From: an uncultured Rhodospirillales bacterium
GTDB taxonomy: Bacteria; Pseudomonadota; Alphaproteobacteria; CACIAM-22H2
Assembly: GCA_937926175.1 (NCBI GenBank)
Contig: CALANV010000010.1
Location: 1 to 64,000, forward strand
Reading direction: 5' to 3'
DNA length: 64,000 nt
The notes beneath the pieces were generated by a model. That model worked only from the letters and a program-made list of their open reading frames with translations. It was not told where the DNA came from and did not search any database. Positions 1 through 9,120 of this stretch are shown piece after piece. Both the position numbers and the translations under genes were made by a program. Every line of letters starts with the position of its first letter. Position 1 is the first letter of the stretch.

Positions 1-2
1 TC

Positions 3-1502
3 ACCGTCAGGGCCGGCACCTACAAGGAAAATCTGACGATCAACAAGGAACTGACGCTCAATGGCGAAGGGGCGGGCACCACACGGCTGGAGTCCGACAA
101 GGCCGGTAAGGGCAAGGGCATTGTCGTCGGCGCTTCGGACGTGACCGTCCAGGGTCTGGAGATCAGCGGTTACAACTATGGCGTCGAACTCACCGGCACA
201 TCGAATGACGTCACCCTCGCCAACCTCGCGCTTTCGGACAACACGTATGGCGTTTGGATGGGCGCCGGGGTGAAGGCCGATGGTTTCACGATGCGTGACA
301 GCGAGATCACCGGCGGCAAGATCGGCGTGTACCAGGAGAGCAAGCTCGCGGCGGACAATACACCCACGAGCTCGTTCTCGAACGCCCGTTTCGAGCGCGT
401 GGAGATCAGCGACGCAACCTTTAAGGGAATCTATCTCGAGTCGGCAGACGATCTCGTCGTCACCGACGTCACGATCAAAAATGCCGGTAACGTCGGCTAC
501 GATGAGAAAGACTACAATTACGGCCACGGCATCGACATCAACCTGAAGTACGACGACTTCGGCACGATCACGTTCAACAACGTGGTGGTCGAGGATTCGG
601 GTTACAGCTCTGGTCGTCCGACGGGGGCCGCCGTCGTGATCAAGACCCGCGGCGGACCGGGCGACTCCGCCAGCTACACGGAACGTCCGGCGACACTTCA
701 GGCTCTGAACATCAACGGCGGCCGGATCGCCGGGTCGCAGGGCCAGGGGCTCCGCATCGAGGACCTGAGCAACGGCGAAGGCGGTCAGCCGACCGTGCGG
801 ATCAACGGCATGCAGTTCGAAGACAACGGCTTGGACATCGTCGTCGGGAAGACGAACGTCGACGCCACCGGTTCGACCTTCGTCGGCGCCGCCACGGACA
901 CGGAGATCGAGACGCGCATCCTCCACGTCGTGGACGATCCGACCCGTGGCCGCGTGATGTGGACGCTGCTGACGCCACCGCCGTCGACGCCGCCGCTGCC
1001 GCCGAACGTCGATGACGTGGCCAGCAAGGCGCCGCCGATTCCACCGAGCGTCAACACGGAGACGCCGCCGCCACCACCGGCACCGCCGTCGACTCCGGCC
1101 AACGTCTTCAAGAGCGACGCGCCGTCGAACCCGTTCAACCAGACCTTCAGTCTGGGGGGCGGCAATCCGCCGGCTCCGCCGGCCCCGCCGCAGGGCAGCC
1201 AGCCCCAGGGCGACACCGCTCAAGCGCCGTCTCAGCCGCCGCAGACGCCCAACAACATCGAAGCGCCGAGCGGCGGCGTCGATCCCACGGGACCGTCTGA
1301 TGTCGGCGGCGACCTGAACGAGACGAACCCCGGCGCCGAGGAAGCGACCCAGTTCGCCAACAACCTGCTGAACAACTTCTCGGTTGGAGGCGGGAACAGT
1401 GGCTCGAACGACAACGCGGACAACGGCTCGAACGACAACAGCAACAATAGCAGCAACAACACCGGTAACGCCGGCGAGAGCGGCGAATCCGGACAGAAAT
1501 GA
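3..1502 (+). CDS. Right-handed beta-helix exoprotein, TpsA-like (5' end outside window)
   Basis: The reading frame is open from the window's left edge and ends at TGA 1500-1502, so only the C-terminal 499 residues are visible. The first part (about residues 1-290) is a run of short beta-strand repeats of pectate-lyase/NosD type, starting TVRAGTYKENLTINK and rich in G, N, D and V turns. It is followed by a proline-rich stretch (bases about 967-1260) and an Asn/Ser/Gly tail (about 1387-1490). A short motif recurs in the tail: FNQTFSLGGGN and LLNNFSVGGGN. The next gene, a TpsB transporter, overlaps the stop by one ATGA, so this is probably the secreted partner of a two-partner secretion system. 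The diagnostic N-terminal TPS domain would lie upstream of the window, so passenger identity is inferred from context. A NosD-like periplasmic protein is the alternative. Confidence 0.75.
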   Translation, partial: TVRAGTYKENLTINKELTLNGEGAGTTRLESDKAGKGKGIVVGASDVTVQGLEISGYNYGVELTGTSNDVTLANLALSDNTYGVWMGAGVKADGFTMRDSEITGGKIGVYQESKLAADNTPTSSFSNARFERVEISDATFKGIYLESADDLVVTDVTIKNAGNVGYDEKDYNYGHGIDINLKYDDFGTITFNNVVVEDSGYSSGRPTGAAVVIKTRGGPGDSASYTERPATLQALNINGGRIAGSQGQGLRIEDLSNGEGGQPTVRINGMQFEDNGLDIVVGKTNVDATGSTFVGAATDTEIETRILHVVDDPTRGRVMWTLLTPPPSTPPLPPNVDDVASKAPPIPPSVNTETPPPPPAPPSTPANVFKSDAPSNPFNQTFSLGGGNPPAPPAPPQGSQPQGDTAQAPSQPPQTPNNIEAPSGGVDPTGPSDVGGDLNETNPGAEEATQFANNLLNNFSVGGGNSGSNDNADNGSNDNSNNSSNNTGNAGESGESGQK

Positions 1503-3229
1503 GCGTCTCAGCGATGCGTAAACCCACCTTTCTCGACCGCGCGCGCAAAACGCGTGCGGCTGGCGCCGCCTTTTGCCTGATCGGCGCCGCCCTTGGCGCC
1601 GGCTTCGCCCATGCCCAGGTCGTCCCGCCGAGCGCCGACCCCGGCCGCATCGAGCAGCGGTTCGAGCAGCCCCGCGTGCCGCAGTCGCGCCCCGAAACCA
1701 CGGTGCCCGTGCCGGGCGTCGCACCGGCGCCGGCGGAGGCCGCGCGCATCCGGTTCGAGCTCCGGCGGATCGAGATCCAGGGGCATACGGTTTACACCGA
1801 CGCGGAGCTGGCCGAGACGTACCAGGACTTCCTCAACAAGGACGTCTCCCTTGCCGACATCTACACGGTCGCGGAGCGGATCACGGCGAAGTACCGCGCC
1901 GACGGCTATGTCCTGTCGCGCGCCGTCGTGCCGGCGCAGACGATCAGCGACGGCACCGTCCGCATCACCGTCGTCGAGGGATTCGTCAGCAACGTCATCT
2001 TCCAGGGCGAGCCGAACTGGCTGCACCAGACTTATGCGGAAAAGATCAAGGCGTCGCGGCCGCTGCGCTTTTCCGATCTCGAGCGCTATCTGCTGCTCAT
2101 GAACGACGTTCCGGGAACGGTCGCGCGCGGCGTGTTCGCGCCGTCGCGGGACGTACCCGGCGGGTCTGACCTCACGGTCGTGCTCGACCGCAAGCCGGTC
2201 GACGGCTTCGTCGGCATGGACAACCGCGGCACGCGGTTCTCCGGCCCGTTCCAGATCCTGACCGGTCTCGGCTTCAACGACGTGACGGGCATGGGGGAGC
2301 GGGTCACGCTCCGCTACATCACGGCGACGCAGACGGATGAGCTGCGTTATGGCGAGTTCGGCGCCGACGTGCCGATCTCGACCGAGGGGACGCGGTTCCA
2401 GCTGATCGCGAGCCGCAGCAACACGCACTCCGGCTACACGCTGAAGCCGCTCGACGTGAAGGGTTACGGCACGACGGTAACCGGCCGTGTCACGCATCCG
2501 CTCATCCGCAGCCGCGAGCGGAACCTGAGCTTGTTCGGCAGCTTCACGGCCCGCGACTCGGAACAGGAGATCCTCGGTACCGAGAACTTCGACGATCGCC
2601 TGCGCATCGTCCGCGTTGGCGCCAGCTACGATTTCATCGATTCGTGGCGCGGCATCACGCTGATCGCCGTCGAGGTAAGCCAGGGCCTCGACGCGTTCGG
2701 TGCCCGCGAGACCGGCTCGTCGAACCTCTCCCGCGCGCAGGGGCGGAGTGACTTCACGAAGGTGACGCTCGATGTCTCGCGGCTGCAGAACATCGTCGGC
2801 AATCTCAACTTGTTCCTGGCATTCTCGGCGCAGAAGACGCCCAACCAGCCGTTGCTCGCGTCGGAGGAGTTCGGCCTGGGCGGCGCGCAGTTCGGCCGCG
2901 CCTACGATCCGTCCGAGCTGACCGGCGACGACGGCTGGGCGGCGCGGGCCGAGCTTCAGTACAACGACCCGATCCCGTTCGAGCTGATCCGCGGCTATCA
3001 GCTCTACGCCTTCTACGACGGCGGCGTCGTCTACAACCACGATGCCGGCAGCGAGCGTTCGGAAAGCCTTGCCTCGGCCGGAGTCGGGACGCGCTTCAAC
3101 CTGACCGACCAGATTTCCGGCTATGTCGAGCTGGCGGTGCCGCTGACCCGCGGCGTCCAGGGCGTCAGCACCGAGCCCGACGAGCAGGACGATCCCCGCA
3201 TCTTCTTCTCGCTCGTCGCCCGATTCTGA
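1499..3229 (+). CDS. FhaC/ShlB-family two-partner secretion transporter (TpsB)
   Basis: A 576-residue outer-membrane protein that would export the upstream beta-helix protein. A signal peptide is visible, with a hydrophobic stretch ending AHAQ near residue 40. A proline-rich linker follows, then a POTRA_2-type domain (about 80-170) starting FELRRIEIQGHTVY and containing KYRADGYVLSRAVVP. The rest is a beta-barrel with many alternating polar and hydrophobic strands, ending in Phe (SLVARF), as expected for outer-membrane insertion. Length and order match the FhaC/HecB/ShlB family. The ATG at 1499 overlaps the upstream stop; a second ATG at 1514 is an alternative start. The translational overlap indicates one operon with the exoprotein gene. 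Confidence 0.88.
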   Translation: MSVSAMRKPTFLDRARKTRAAGAAFCLIGAALGAGFAHAQVVPPSADPGRIEQRFEQPRVPQSRPETTVPVPGVAPAPAEAARIRFELRRIEIQGHTVYTDAELAETYQDFLNKDVSLADIYTVAERITAKYRADGYVLSRAVVPAQTISDGTVRITVVEGFVSNVIFQGEPNWLHQTYAEKIKASRPLRFSDLERYLLLMNDVPGTVARGVFAPSRDVPGGSDLTVVLDRKPVDGFVGMDNRGTRFSGPFQILTGLGFNDVTGMGERVTLRYITATQTDELRYGEFGADVPISTEGTRFQLIASRSNTHSGYTLKPLDVKGYGTTVTGRVTHPLIRSRERNLSLFGSFTARDSEQEILGTENFDDRLRIVRVGASYDFIDSWRGITLIAVEVSQGLDAFGARETGSSNLSRAQGRSDFTKVTLDVSRLQNIVGNLNLFLAFSAQKTPNQPLLASEEFGLGGAQFGRAYDPSELTGDDGWAARAELQYNDPIPFELIRGYQLYAFYDGGVVYNHDAGSERSESLASAGVGTRFNLTDQISGYVELAVPLTRGVQGVSTEPDEQDDPRIFFSLVARF

Positions 3230-3315
3230 CCGGGTAACGGGTGTCCTTGGGCGGGGATGCGAAATTCCAGGTTGACCCCGGCTGCCGCCGGCGGTTGAAT
3301 CGGCGCCGGATGAGT

Positions 3316-3357
3316 GCGCCCGCCGGGTCTTGAGTACCCGCGCGGGCGCTTCCGTTT
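3316..3357 (+). terminator. Rho-independent-like terminator after the secretion operon
   Basis: GCGCCCG (3316-3322) pairs with CGGGCGC (3343-3349). An inner CGGGT/ACCCG stem lies within it, and CCGTTT follows. It lies about 90 bases after the transporter stop. Confidence 0.5.
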
Positions 3358-3456
3358 GGGCCGCGGTCGGCCCCGTCCCGCGCCTCGTGCCGCCTGTCCC
3401 AACATGTCCCACGGGTCCCGACCTGTCCCACTGTCCCGTCGTCCCGTCTCGCGAAA

Positions 3457-3625
3457 GGTGAGACGGGTGCGACGCGTGAGAACGACGAAACTCGTGAGAC
3501 ACACGAAACTCGTGAGACGGACGAGACTCGTGAGACTTGCGAGACGGGCGAGATTCGCGAGACGGGTGAAACTCGCGAGACGGGGGAGATACGTGAAACG
3601 GGTAAGTCTCGTGAGACGGTGCGAC
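3457..3625. repeat. Degenerate 9-bp tandem repeat array in a convergent intergenic gap
   Basis: About 170 bases are built of 9-base units close to CGAGACGGG or CGAAACTCG, such as CGAAACTCG TGAGACACA followed by CGAAACTCG TGAGACGGA. Many neighbouring pairs form an 18-base period. Because 9 is a multiple of three, the array is open in several frames and translates to monotonous tripeptides (basic on +, Ser/Val/Arg on -). Flanks on both sides are rich in GTCCC/GGGAC words. It sits between two convergent genes. No coding signal is evident, so I read it as a minisatellite or binding-site array. Confidence 0.8.
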
Positions 3626-3722
3626 GGTCGTGGCAACGGGGCGGCGGTACGACCGCGTCCGTCCCATCACGGGACAATGGGGCGGGACCGGTCCATCGCC
3701 CCGTCCCGCACCTTGTAACCCG

Positions 3723-4826
3723 TTACTGGATAACGATTTTCGGTGCCGGGCGGGCACCCGCCTGTTGGGACAGCTTGTCCCACACCCGGTCGGCGATGCG
3801 GCGATAGGCCCGGCCGTGCTCGCTGTCCGGGTCGCTCACGACGATGGGGCGTCCGCTGTCGGATGTCTCGCGGATGACGATGTCGAGCGGCAGTTCGCCG
3901 AGGAACTCGGTCCCCAGCCGCTCCGCCTCGCGCCTGGCGCCGCCGTGGCTGAAGATGTCCTCGCGGTGGCCGCAGTTGCGGCAGACGTGATAGCTCATGT
4001 TCTCGATGATGCCGAGCACGGGCACGTCCACCTTGCGGAACATGTTGAGCCCCTTGCGCGCATCGATAAGGGCGATGTCCTGTGGGGTCGAGACGATGAT
4101 CGCACCCGACAGCGGTACGCGCTGCGCCATGGTGAGCTGGGCGTCGCCCGTGCCGGGGGGCATGTCGACGACCAGCACGTCGAGCTCGCCCCACGCCACG
4201 TCGCGCAGCATCTGTTCGAGGGCGCCCATGACCATCGGCCCGCGCCAGATCGTCGGCGTGTCTTCGGGCACGAGGAACCCCATCGACATCACCTTGACGC
4301 CGTAGTTCGCCATGGGCTGGATGGTGCGGCCGTCCGGTGAATGCGGCCGTCCGGTGATACCCATCATGCGCGGCTGCGACGGGCCGTAGATGTCGGCATC
4401 GAGCACGCCGATCTTGAGCCCCTTGGCGGCGAGCGCGAGCGCGAGATTGGTGGCGGTGGTCGACTTGCCGACCCCACCCTTGCCGGAGGCCACGGCGATG
4501 ATGTGCCTGACGCCTGGAACGAGCTGCTTGCCTTCGCTGCCGGGGGGCCGCTGGGGTTGTCCGGCGCCGGCGCTGCGCTGCGCCGTCAGCACCGCCGTCA
4601 CCGACAGGACGCCGGGGATGGCCTCGACGGCCTTTTCCGCTGCCTTGCGCAGCGGCTCCAGATGCGGGCCACGCTTCGCATCCACCTCGATCGCGAAGGT
4701 GACGTGCCCGTCACGGACCACGAGACCCTGGACCATGCCGAGCGTGACCACGTCCTGTCGGCGGTCGGGATCGATCACGCGGCGAAGGGCGTCCAGAACT
4801 TGCGCTTCCGTAAGGGGGGTCGACAC
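3723..4826 (-). CDS. mrp: Mrp/NBP35-family Fe-S cluster carrier ATPase
   Basis: A 367-residue P-loop ATPase thought to carry and deliver iron-sulfur clusters to apo-proteins in the cytosol. An N-terminal MIP18/DUF59-like domain (about 1-85) is followed by the ATPase domain with deviant Walker A GKGGVGKS (115-122), the DIYGPSQ region (145-151) and DMPPGTGDAQ (221-230). The paired cysteines of the CxxC motif are C282 and C285 (CRNC), the cluster-binding pair of the family. The GTG start at 4826 is chosen because it follows an AAGGA ribosome site and begins the conserved domain; the frame stays open far upstream but without family similarity. It is divergent from hflK. Confidence 0.92.
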   Translation of the reverse strand: MSTPLTEAQVLDALRRVIDPDRRQDVVTLGMVQGLVVRDGHVTFAIEVDAKRGPHLEPLRKAAEKAVEAIPGVLSVTAVLTAQRSAGAGQPQRPPGSEGKQLVPGVRHIIAVASGKGGVGKSTTATNLALALAAKGLKIGVLDADIYGPSQPRMMGITGRPHSPDGRTIQPMANYGVKVMSMGFLVPEDTPTIWRGPMVMGALEQMLRDVAWGELDVLVVDMPPGTGDAQLTMAQRVPLSGAIIVSTPQDIALIDARKGLNMFRKVDVPVLGIIENMSYHVCRNCGHREDIFSHGGARREAERLGTEFLGELPLDIVIRETSDSGRPIVVSDPDSEHGRAYRRIADRVWDKLSQQAGARPAPKIVIQ

Positions 4827-4859
4827 GGTCCAGTCCTTGATTTGCCTTGTTTTGCCCCA

Positions 4860-4885
4860 ATATCTGGTCTTAATGCCCAAGATAT
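4860..4885. promoter_or_regulatory. Inverted repeat between mrp and hflK
   Basis: ATATCT (4860-4865) and AGATAT (4880-4885) form an inverted repeat in the AT-richer part of the divergent mrp-hflK gap. It is a possible operator or promoter element; no known regulator motif is recognised. Confidence 0.3.
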
Positions 4886-5024
4886 GGTGCGGGCAGGCGG
4901 GGATCGTTTCGCGAGAGTTGATACTAATGATATAAGGCCGGGCCCGTCGATTTGAAAGCGTCGAAGGGCGGGCGCGCCCGTACCCGGGGTGAGCCGAGAC
5001 GGAACAGGAGGTTGGGAACAGACG

Positions 5025-6197
5025 ATGCCGTGGTCGAACCAAGGTGGCGGTCCGTGGGGTGGCGGTGGTCGTGGCCCCAATCCGTGGGGGCGCGGCCCGA
5101 GCGGTCCGCAGCCGCCCAATATCGAGGAGCTGCTCAAGCGCAGCCAGGAGCGAATGCGCCAAGTCATGCCCGGCGGCTTCGGTTCGGGCAAGGGCATCGC
5201 CCTCATTGCGGTTCTGCTTGTCGCCGCCTGGATCCTGTTCGGCGGTCTTTATCGCGTGCAGCCGGACGAGCAGGGCGTCGAGCTGCTGTTCGGCAAGTGG
5301 GTGAACACCACCGGGCCGGGCCTGCATCTCTGGGCGCCGCCGCCGATCGGCTCGGTGCTGACGCCGAAGGTCACGCGCATCAACAGCATGGACATCGGCT
5401 TCCGCAGTGCGCCGGACGGTCGCGGTCGCTCGCGTTCGGTGCCGGAGGAAGCGCTGATGCTCACCGGCGACGAGAACATCCTGGATATCCAGTACACCGT
5501 GTTCTGGCAGATCAAGGACGCCGGGCAATACCTCTTCAACATCTATTCGCCCGAGGCGACGGTGAAGGCCGCGGCCGAGAGCGCGATGCGCGAGGTGATC
5601 GGCACCGTCCAGGCGCAGTTTGCGCTGGCCGAGGGCCGACCGCAGATCGAGCAGAACACGCAGGATCTGCTGCAGCGGATTCTGGACGACTACGGCGCCG
5701 GCATCCTGATCACGGAGGTTCAGCTGCGCGGCGTCGAGCCGCCGCAGCAGGTCATCGACGCCTTCCGCGACGTGCAGCGCGCGCAGGCGGACCGCGAACG
5801 CGCCCGCAACGAGGCCGAAGCCTACCGTAACGACATCGTGCCGCGTGCCCGCGGCGAGGCGCAGCGCATGATCGAGGAGGCCGAGGCTTATCGCCAGCAG
5901 GTGATCGCCGCCGCACGAGGCGACGCGGCGCGCTTCATCTCCGTCTACGAGGCCTACAAGCAGGCCCAGGACGTGACCAAGCAGCGCCTCTATATCGAGA
6001 CGATGGAGGAAATCCTGCGCAACGCGACCAAGATCATCGTCGACCAGTCGGCGATGCAGCAGGGGGTCGTGCCCTATCTGCCGCTCACTGAACTGCAGCG
6101 CCGCATTCCCAGGCCGACCACAACTTCGGAACCGTCCGAGTCGCAGCAGACCATCACGCCGCGGCCGGCGCCCGCACCGCAGCAGGGAGGCCGCTGA
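5025..6197 (+). CDS. hflK: HflK, SPFH-family membrane protease modulator
   Basis: A 390-residue protein that with HflC forms the membrane HflKC complex, which surrounds and modulates the FtsH protease. A Gly/Trp/Pro-rich cytoplasmic N-terminus (MPWSNQGGGPWGGGG) precedes one transmembrane helix (about 57-75), then the SPFH/band-7 domain and a charged coiled coil rich in EAEAYRND and ARGEAQRMIEEAEAYR-type repeats. The C-terminal tail is proline-rich. ATG 5025 is preferred over an upstream GTG at 4989 because the MPWS opening is typical for HflK and AGGAGG lies at 5006-5011. It overlaps hflC by one base (TGATG), so the two are co-translated. Confidence 0.95.
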   Translation: MPWSNQGGGPWGGGGRGPNPWGRGPSGPQPPNIEELLKRSQERMRQVMPGGFGSGKGIALIAVLLVAAWILFGGLYRVQPDEQGVELLFGKWVNTTGPGLHLWAPPPIGSVLTPKVTRINSMDIGFRSAPDGRGRSRSVPEEALMLTGDENILDIQYTVFWQIKDAGQYLFNIYSPEATVKAAAESAMREVIGTVQAQFALAEGRPQIEQNTQDLLQRILDDYGAGILITEVQLRGVEPPQQVIDAFRDVQRAQADRERARNEAEAYRNDIVPRARGEAQRMIEEAEAYRQQVIAAARGDAARFISVYEAYKQAQDVTKQRLYIETMEEILRNATKIIVDQSAMQQGVVPYLPLTELQRRIPRPTTTSEPSESQQTITPRPAPAPQQGGR

Positions 6198-7132
6198 TGA
6201 AGCGTCCCGTTCTCGTTGCCGTCGGCGTCATCGCCGCGATCGTGCTTATCGTTCTGTGGGCGTCGGTGTTCACCGTTCACCAGACGCAACAGGCGCTGGT
6301 CCTGCAGTTCGGCGAGCCGCGACGGGTCGTGCAGGAGCCCGGCCTCCACTTCAAGCGGCCGTTCCTCGAGAACGTCGTCTACTTCGACAAGCGGCTTCTC
6401 GACTTCGATGCCGAGGCGCAGGAAGTGATCATGCTCGACCAGCGGCGCATGGTCGTCGACGCCTTCGCACGCTACCAGATCGTCGACCCGCTGCTGTTCT
6501 ATCAGACGGTCGGGACCGAGGCGAACATGCGTGCGCGTCTGGCGGCGATCGTCAACGCCAGCCTGCGCAACGTGCTCGGCTCGGTGCCGTTTTCGGCGGT
6601 ACTGTCGCCCCGTCGCGGCGCGCTGATGCGGCAGATCAGCGAGCTCGTCATCGCCGAGGCCAAGCCCTTCGGCGTGGAGGTGAAGGACGTGCGCTTCATG
6701 CGCGCCGACTTCCACCCGGACACCAGCCCGGCGATCTATGCGCGCATGCAGACCGAACGCGAGCGCGAGGCGCGCCAGGAGCGCGCGCTGGGCGCCGAGA
6801 CGGCGCAGCGCATCCGCGCCGAGGCGGAGCGCGAGCGCACTGTCATCCTCGCCGAGGGGCAGCGTCAGGCCCAGACGCTGCGCGGCGAAGGCGATGCCGA
6901 GGCGACGCGGATCTACGCCGAGGCGTTCAGCCGCGACCCGCAGTTCTATGCCTTCTACCGCTCGCTCCAGGCGTACCGCCAGGCGATCAACGAGGGCACC
7001 ACGCTCGTGCTGACGCCCGAGACGGACTTCTTCAAGTTCTTCCGCGACGTCGGCATGCCGCCGGCGCCGGGCACGGCCGAAGAGGAACAGGGACAACAGC
7101 CCGGCGCGCGTCAGGGGGCTGCGCCGCGTTGA
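6197..7132 (+). CDS. hflC: HflC, SPFH-family membrane protease modulator
   Basis: A 311-residue partner of HflK. One N-terminal transmembrane helix (about 5-24) is followed by VHQTQQALVLQFGEPR, the usual start of the SPFH domain in HflC. A helical region rich in Ala, Glu and Arg then includes RAEAERERTVILAEG. The start ATG overlaps the hflK stop, with GGGAGG at 6185-6190 as ribosome site. The DegP-type protease gene follows after a 210-base gap holding a terminator, so hflKC and the protease are adjacent but may be separately transcribed. Confidence 0.95.
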   Translation: MKRPVLVAVGVIAAIVLIVLWASVFTVHQTQQALVLQFGEPRRVVQEPGLHFKRPFLENVVYFDKRLLDFDAEAQEVIMLDQRRMVVDAFARYQIVDPLLFYQTVGTEANMRARLAAIVNASLRNVLGSVPFSAVLSPRRGALMRQISELVIAEAKPFGVEVKDVRFMRADFHPDTSPAIYARMQTEREREARQERALGAETAQRIRAEAERERTVILAEGQRQAQTLRGEGDAEATRIYAEAFSRDPQFYAFYRSLQAYRQAINEGTTLVLTPETDFFKFFRDVGMPPAPGTAEEEQGQQPGARQGAAPR

Positions 7133-7138
7133 GCGCAA

Positions 7139-7182
7139 GCCGGGTCGGGAACGGCGAACCGACGTCCCCGGCCCGGCGTTTT
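7139..7182 (+). terminator. Terminator after hflKC
   Basis: GCCGGGTCGGG (7139-7149) pairs with CCCGGCCCGGC (7167-7177), an 11-bp stem with one G-U pair, followed by GTTTT. Confidence 0.65.
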
Positions 7183-7342
7183 CTGTGCCGAATCATGCCA
7201 TACGGCTGCCCCAATCGGTGCGTACACGGCATTACCGCAGGGCCCGCGTGTGGACGGCCGATCGCCGCAGGGTTAGCATCGGGAACGCCCGCCGCCGATC
7301 CGTCGGTGTGCCCAAGGGGTTGAAGAGACAAGGAGATTACAA

Positions 7343-8887
7343 GTGATCGCACGTTTCGCCGCTGTCGGGGGCCGGACGTCGGATCTGGTCCGTCGCGGGC
7401 TCGTGGCGTGCGCTGCGCTGGTCTTCGCGACCGGTGCGGCCCTCGCCCAGGCGCCCCAGGCTGCGCAGGGTCGCCCGGCGCTCGGCACGAATGCGCCGAC
7501 GCCGCCGATGCCGAGCTTCGCCGATCTCGCCGAGCGTCTGCTGCCGGCTGTCGTGAACATCTCGACGACGCAGACCATCCGTCCCGACCGCAACCAGCGG
7601 CGCGGACCCGACATCCCGCAGTTTCCGCCGGGTTCGCCGTTCGAGGAGTTCTTCAGGGAGTTCTTCGACCGGCAGCGACCCGATGCGCCGCCGCGGCGCG
7701 CGCAGTCGCTCGGCTCCGGCTTCATCATCGACGAAGCGGGTTACATCGTCACCAATAACCACGTCATTGCCGATGCGGACGAGATCAAGGTGACGATGCA
7801 GGATAACACGCAGCTCAGCGCGAAGGTGGTCGGACGCGACGCCAAGACCGACTTGGCGCTGCTCAAGGTCGACTCGCCGAAGCCGCTGCCGTTCGTCAAG
7901 TTCGGCAACTCGGACGAGGCGCGGGTCGGCGACTGGGTGATCGCGATCGGCAATCCGTTCGGGCTCGGCGGCAGCGTGACGGCGGGCATCATCTCGGCGC
8001 GCCAGCGCGACATCAATGCGGGCCCCTATGACGACTTCATCCAGACTGATGCCTCGATCAATCGCGGCAATTCGGGCGGCCCGTTGTTCAACCTCGCGGG
8101 CGAGGTGATCGGCATCAACACCGCGATCTATTCGCCCTCGGGCGGCAGCGTCGGCATCGGCTTCGCCATTCCCTCGGCACTGGCCAAGCCGGTGCTCGAA
8201 CAGCTGCGTGAGTTCGGCAGGGCGCGGCGCGGCTGGCTCGGCGTCAACATCCAGACCGTGACGGAGGAGATCGCCGACAGCCTCGGCCTCGACAAGCCGA
8301 GGGGTGCGCTGGTCGCGCGCGTGACCGAGAAAGGTCCGGCCGAGCAGGCAAAGATCGAGCCCGGTGACGTCATCCTCAAGTTCGACGGACGCGAGGTGAC
8401 CGAAATGCGCCGCCTGCCGCGCATGGTCGCCGAGACCCCGGTGGGCAAGACGGTGCCGGTGGTCATCTGGCGCAAGGGCAAGGAGATGACGGTCCAGGTC
8501 AAGATCGGCGAGCTCGAGGACACCGAACAGATGGCCGCGGCGGCGCCGGGCGGTGATCGCACACCCAGTGGCCCGCCCGCGAGCACGGTCGAGACGCTCG
8601 GCATGTCGCTCGCCACGCTCACGCCGGAGCTGCGCGAGCGCTACGAGATCGACGAGAAGACCAAGGGCGTCGTGATCACCAAGGTCGACGAAGGATCGCC
8701 GGCGGCCGAGCGGGGGCTGCGGCCGGGCGAGGTGATCGTCGAGGTCAACCAGGAGCCCGTCTCGTCGCCGCAGCAGGTAGTGGACAAGGTCAAGGAGGCG
8801 AAGTCGCAGGGGCGGCGCGGCGTGCTCGTCATGGTCGATCGCCAGGGCGAACAGCGCTTCGTCGGCCTCTCCGTCGACAAGGACTGA
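7343..8887 (+). CDS. degP: DegP/HtrA (Do)-family periplasmic serine protease
   Basis: A 514-residue periplasmic protease/chaperone for misfolded envelope proteins. The signal peptide runs to about residue 35 (GAALAQ). The trypsin-like domain holds the triad H140 (TNNHVIAD), D170 (KTDLALLK) and S244 (GNSGGPLFN). Two PDZ domains follow at about 280-375 and 415-505. The linker after the signal is rich in Pro/Arg/Phe (EEFFREFFDRQ), as in the LA loop of Do proteases. The GTG start at 7343 follows an AAGGAG ribosome site at close to ideal spacing. Its place just after hflKC suits membrane and envelope quality control. Paralogues DegQ and DegS cannot be excluded, but two PDZ domains argue against DegS. 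Confidence 0.93.
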   Translation: MIARFAAVGGRTSDLVRRGLVACAALVFATGAALAQAPQAAQGRPALGTNAPTPPMPSFADLAERLLPAVVNISTTQTIRPDRNQRRGPDIPQFPPGSPFEEFFREFFDRQRPDAPPRRAQSLGSGFIIDEAGYIVTNNHVIADADEIKVTMQDNTQLSAKVVGRDAKTDLALLKVDSPKPLPFVKFGNSDEARVGDWVIAIGNPFGLGGSVTAGIISARQRDINAGPYDDFIQTDASINRGNSGGPLFNLAGEVIGINTAIYSPSGGSVGIGFAIPSALAKPVLEQLREFGRARRGWLGVNIQTVTEEIADSLGLDKPRGALVARVTEKGPAEQAKIEPGDVILKFDGREVTEMRRLPRMVAETPVGKTVPVVIWRKGKEMTVQVKIGELEDTEQMAAAAPGGDRTPSGPPASTVETLGMSLATLTPELRERYEIDEKTKGVVITKVDEGSPAAERGLRPGEVIVEVNQEPVSSPQQVVDKVKEAKSQGRRGVLVMVDRQGEQRFVGLSVDKD

Positions 8888-8932
8888 CCGGCGGTCCCGC
8901 CGCCGGACCGGCGGCGCGCACCATCCTGCTCG

Positions 8933-8969
8933 AGGGCGGGCTTCGGAAGAGGCCCGCCCTTCCTGTTTT
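8933..8969 (+). terminator. Terminator after the Do protease gene
   Basis: AGGGCGGGC (8933-8941) pairs perfectly with GCCCGCCCT (8952-8960), with TCCTGTTTT following. Confidence 0.75.
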
Positions 8970-9120
8970 GCATCGCCCAGAAACGCGCCGGTTCGTCGGG
9001 ACGGAAAGAGAGCTCCGCGGTCGAGCCGCCCGACCGATCAACCGATTGTCATCACCGGACGGGTCGTGATTAGATGGCGCCGAAACCAAGCAAGAACATG
9101 AGTTTCGGGAGGGAACGGCG

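Larger units (their letters stand above)
3230..3722. other. Intergenic gap, transporter gene to mrp
   Basis: This 493-base convergent gap holds the terminator at 3316 and the 9-bp repeat at 3457-3625. Short ORFs through it are repeat translations without recognisable protein features. Confidence 0.7.

Noticed and set aside
3314..3718. Basic 134-residue frame through the 9-bp repeat
   Set aside because: It translates repeats of three residues without a domain, and the reverse strand gives an equally open repetitive frame, so the openness comes from the 9-base period.
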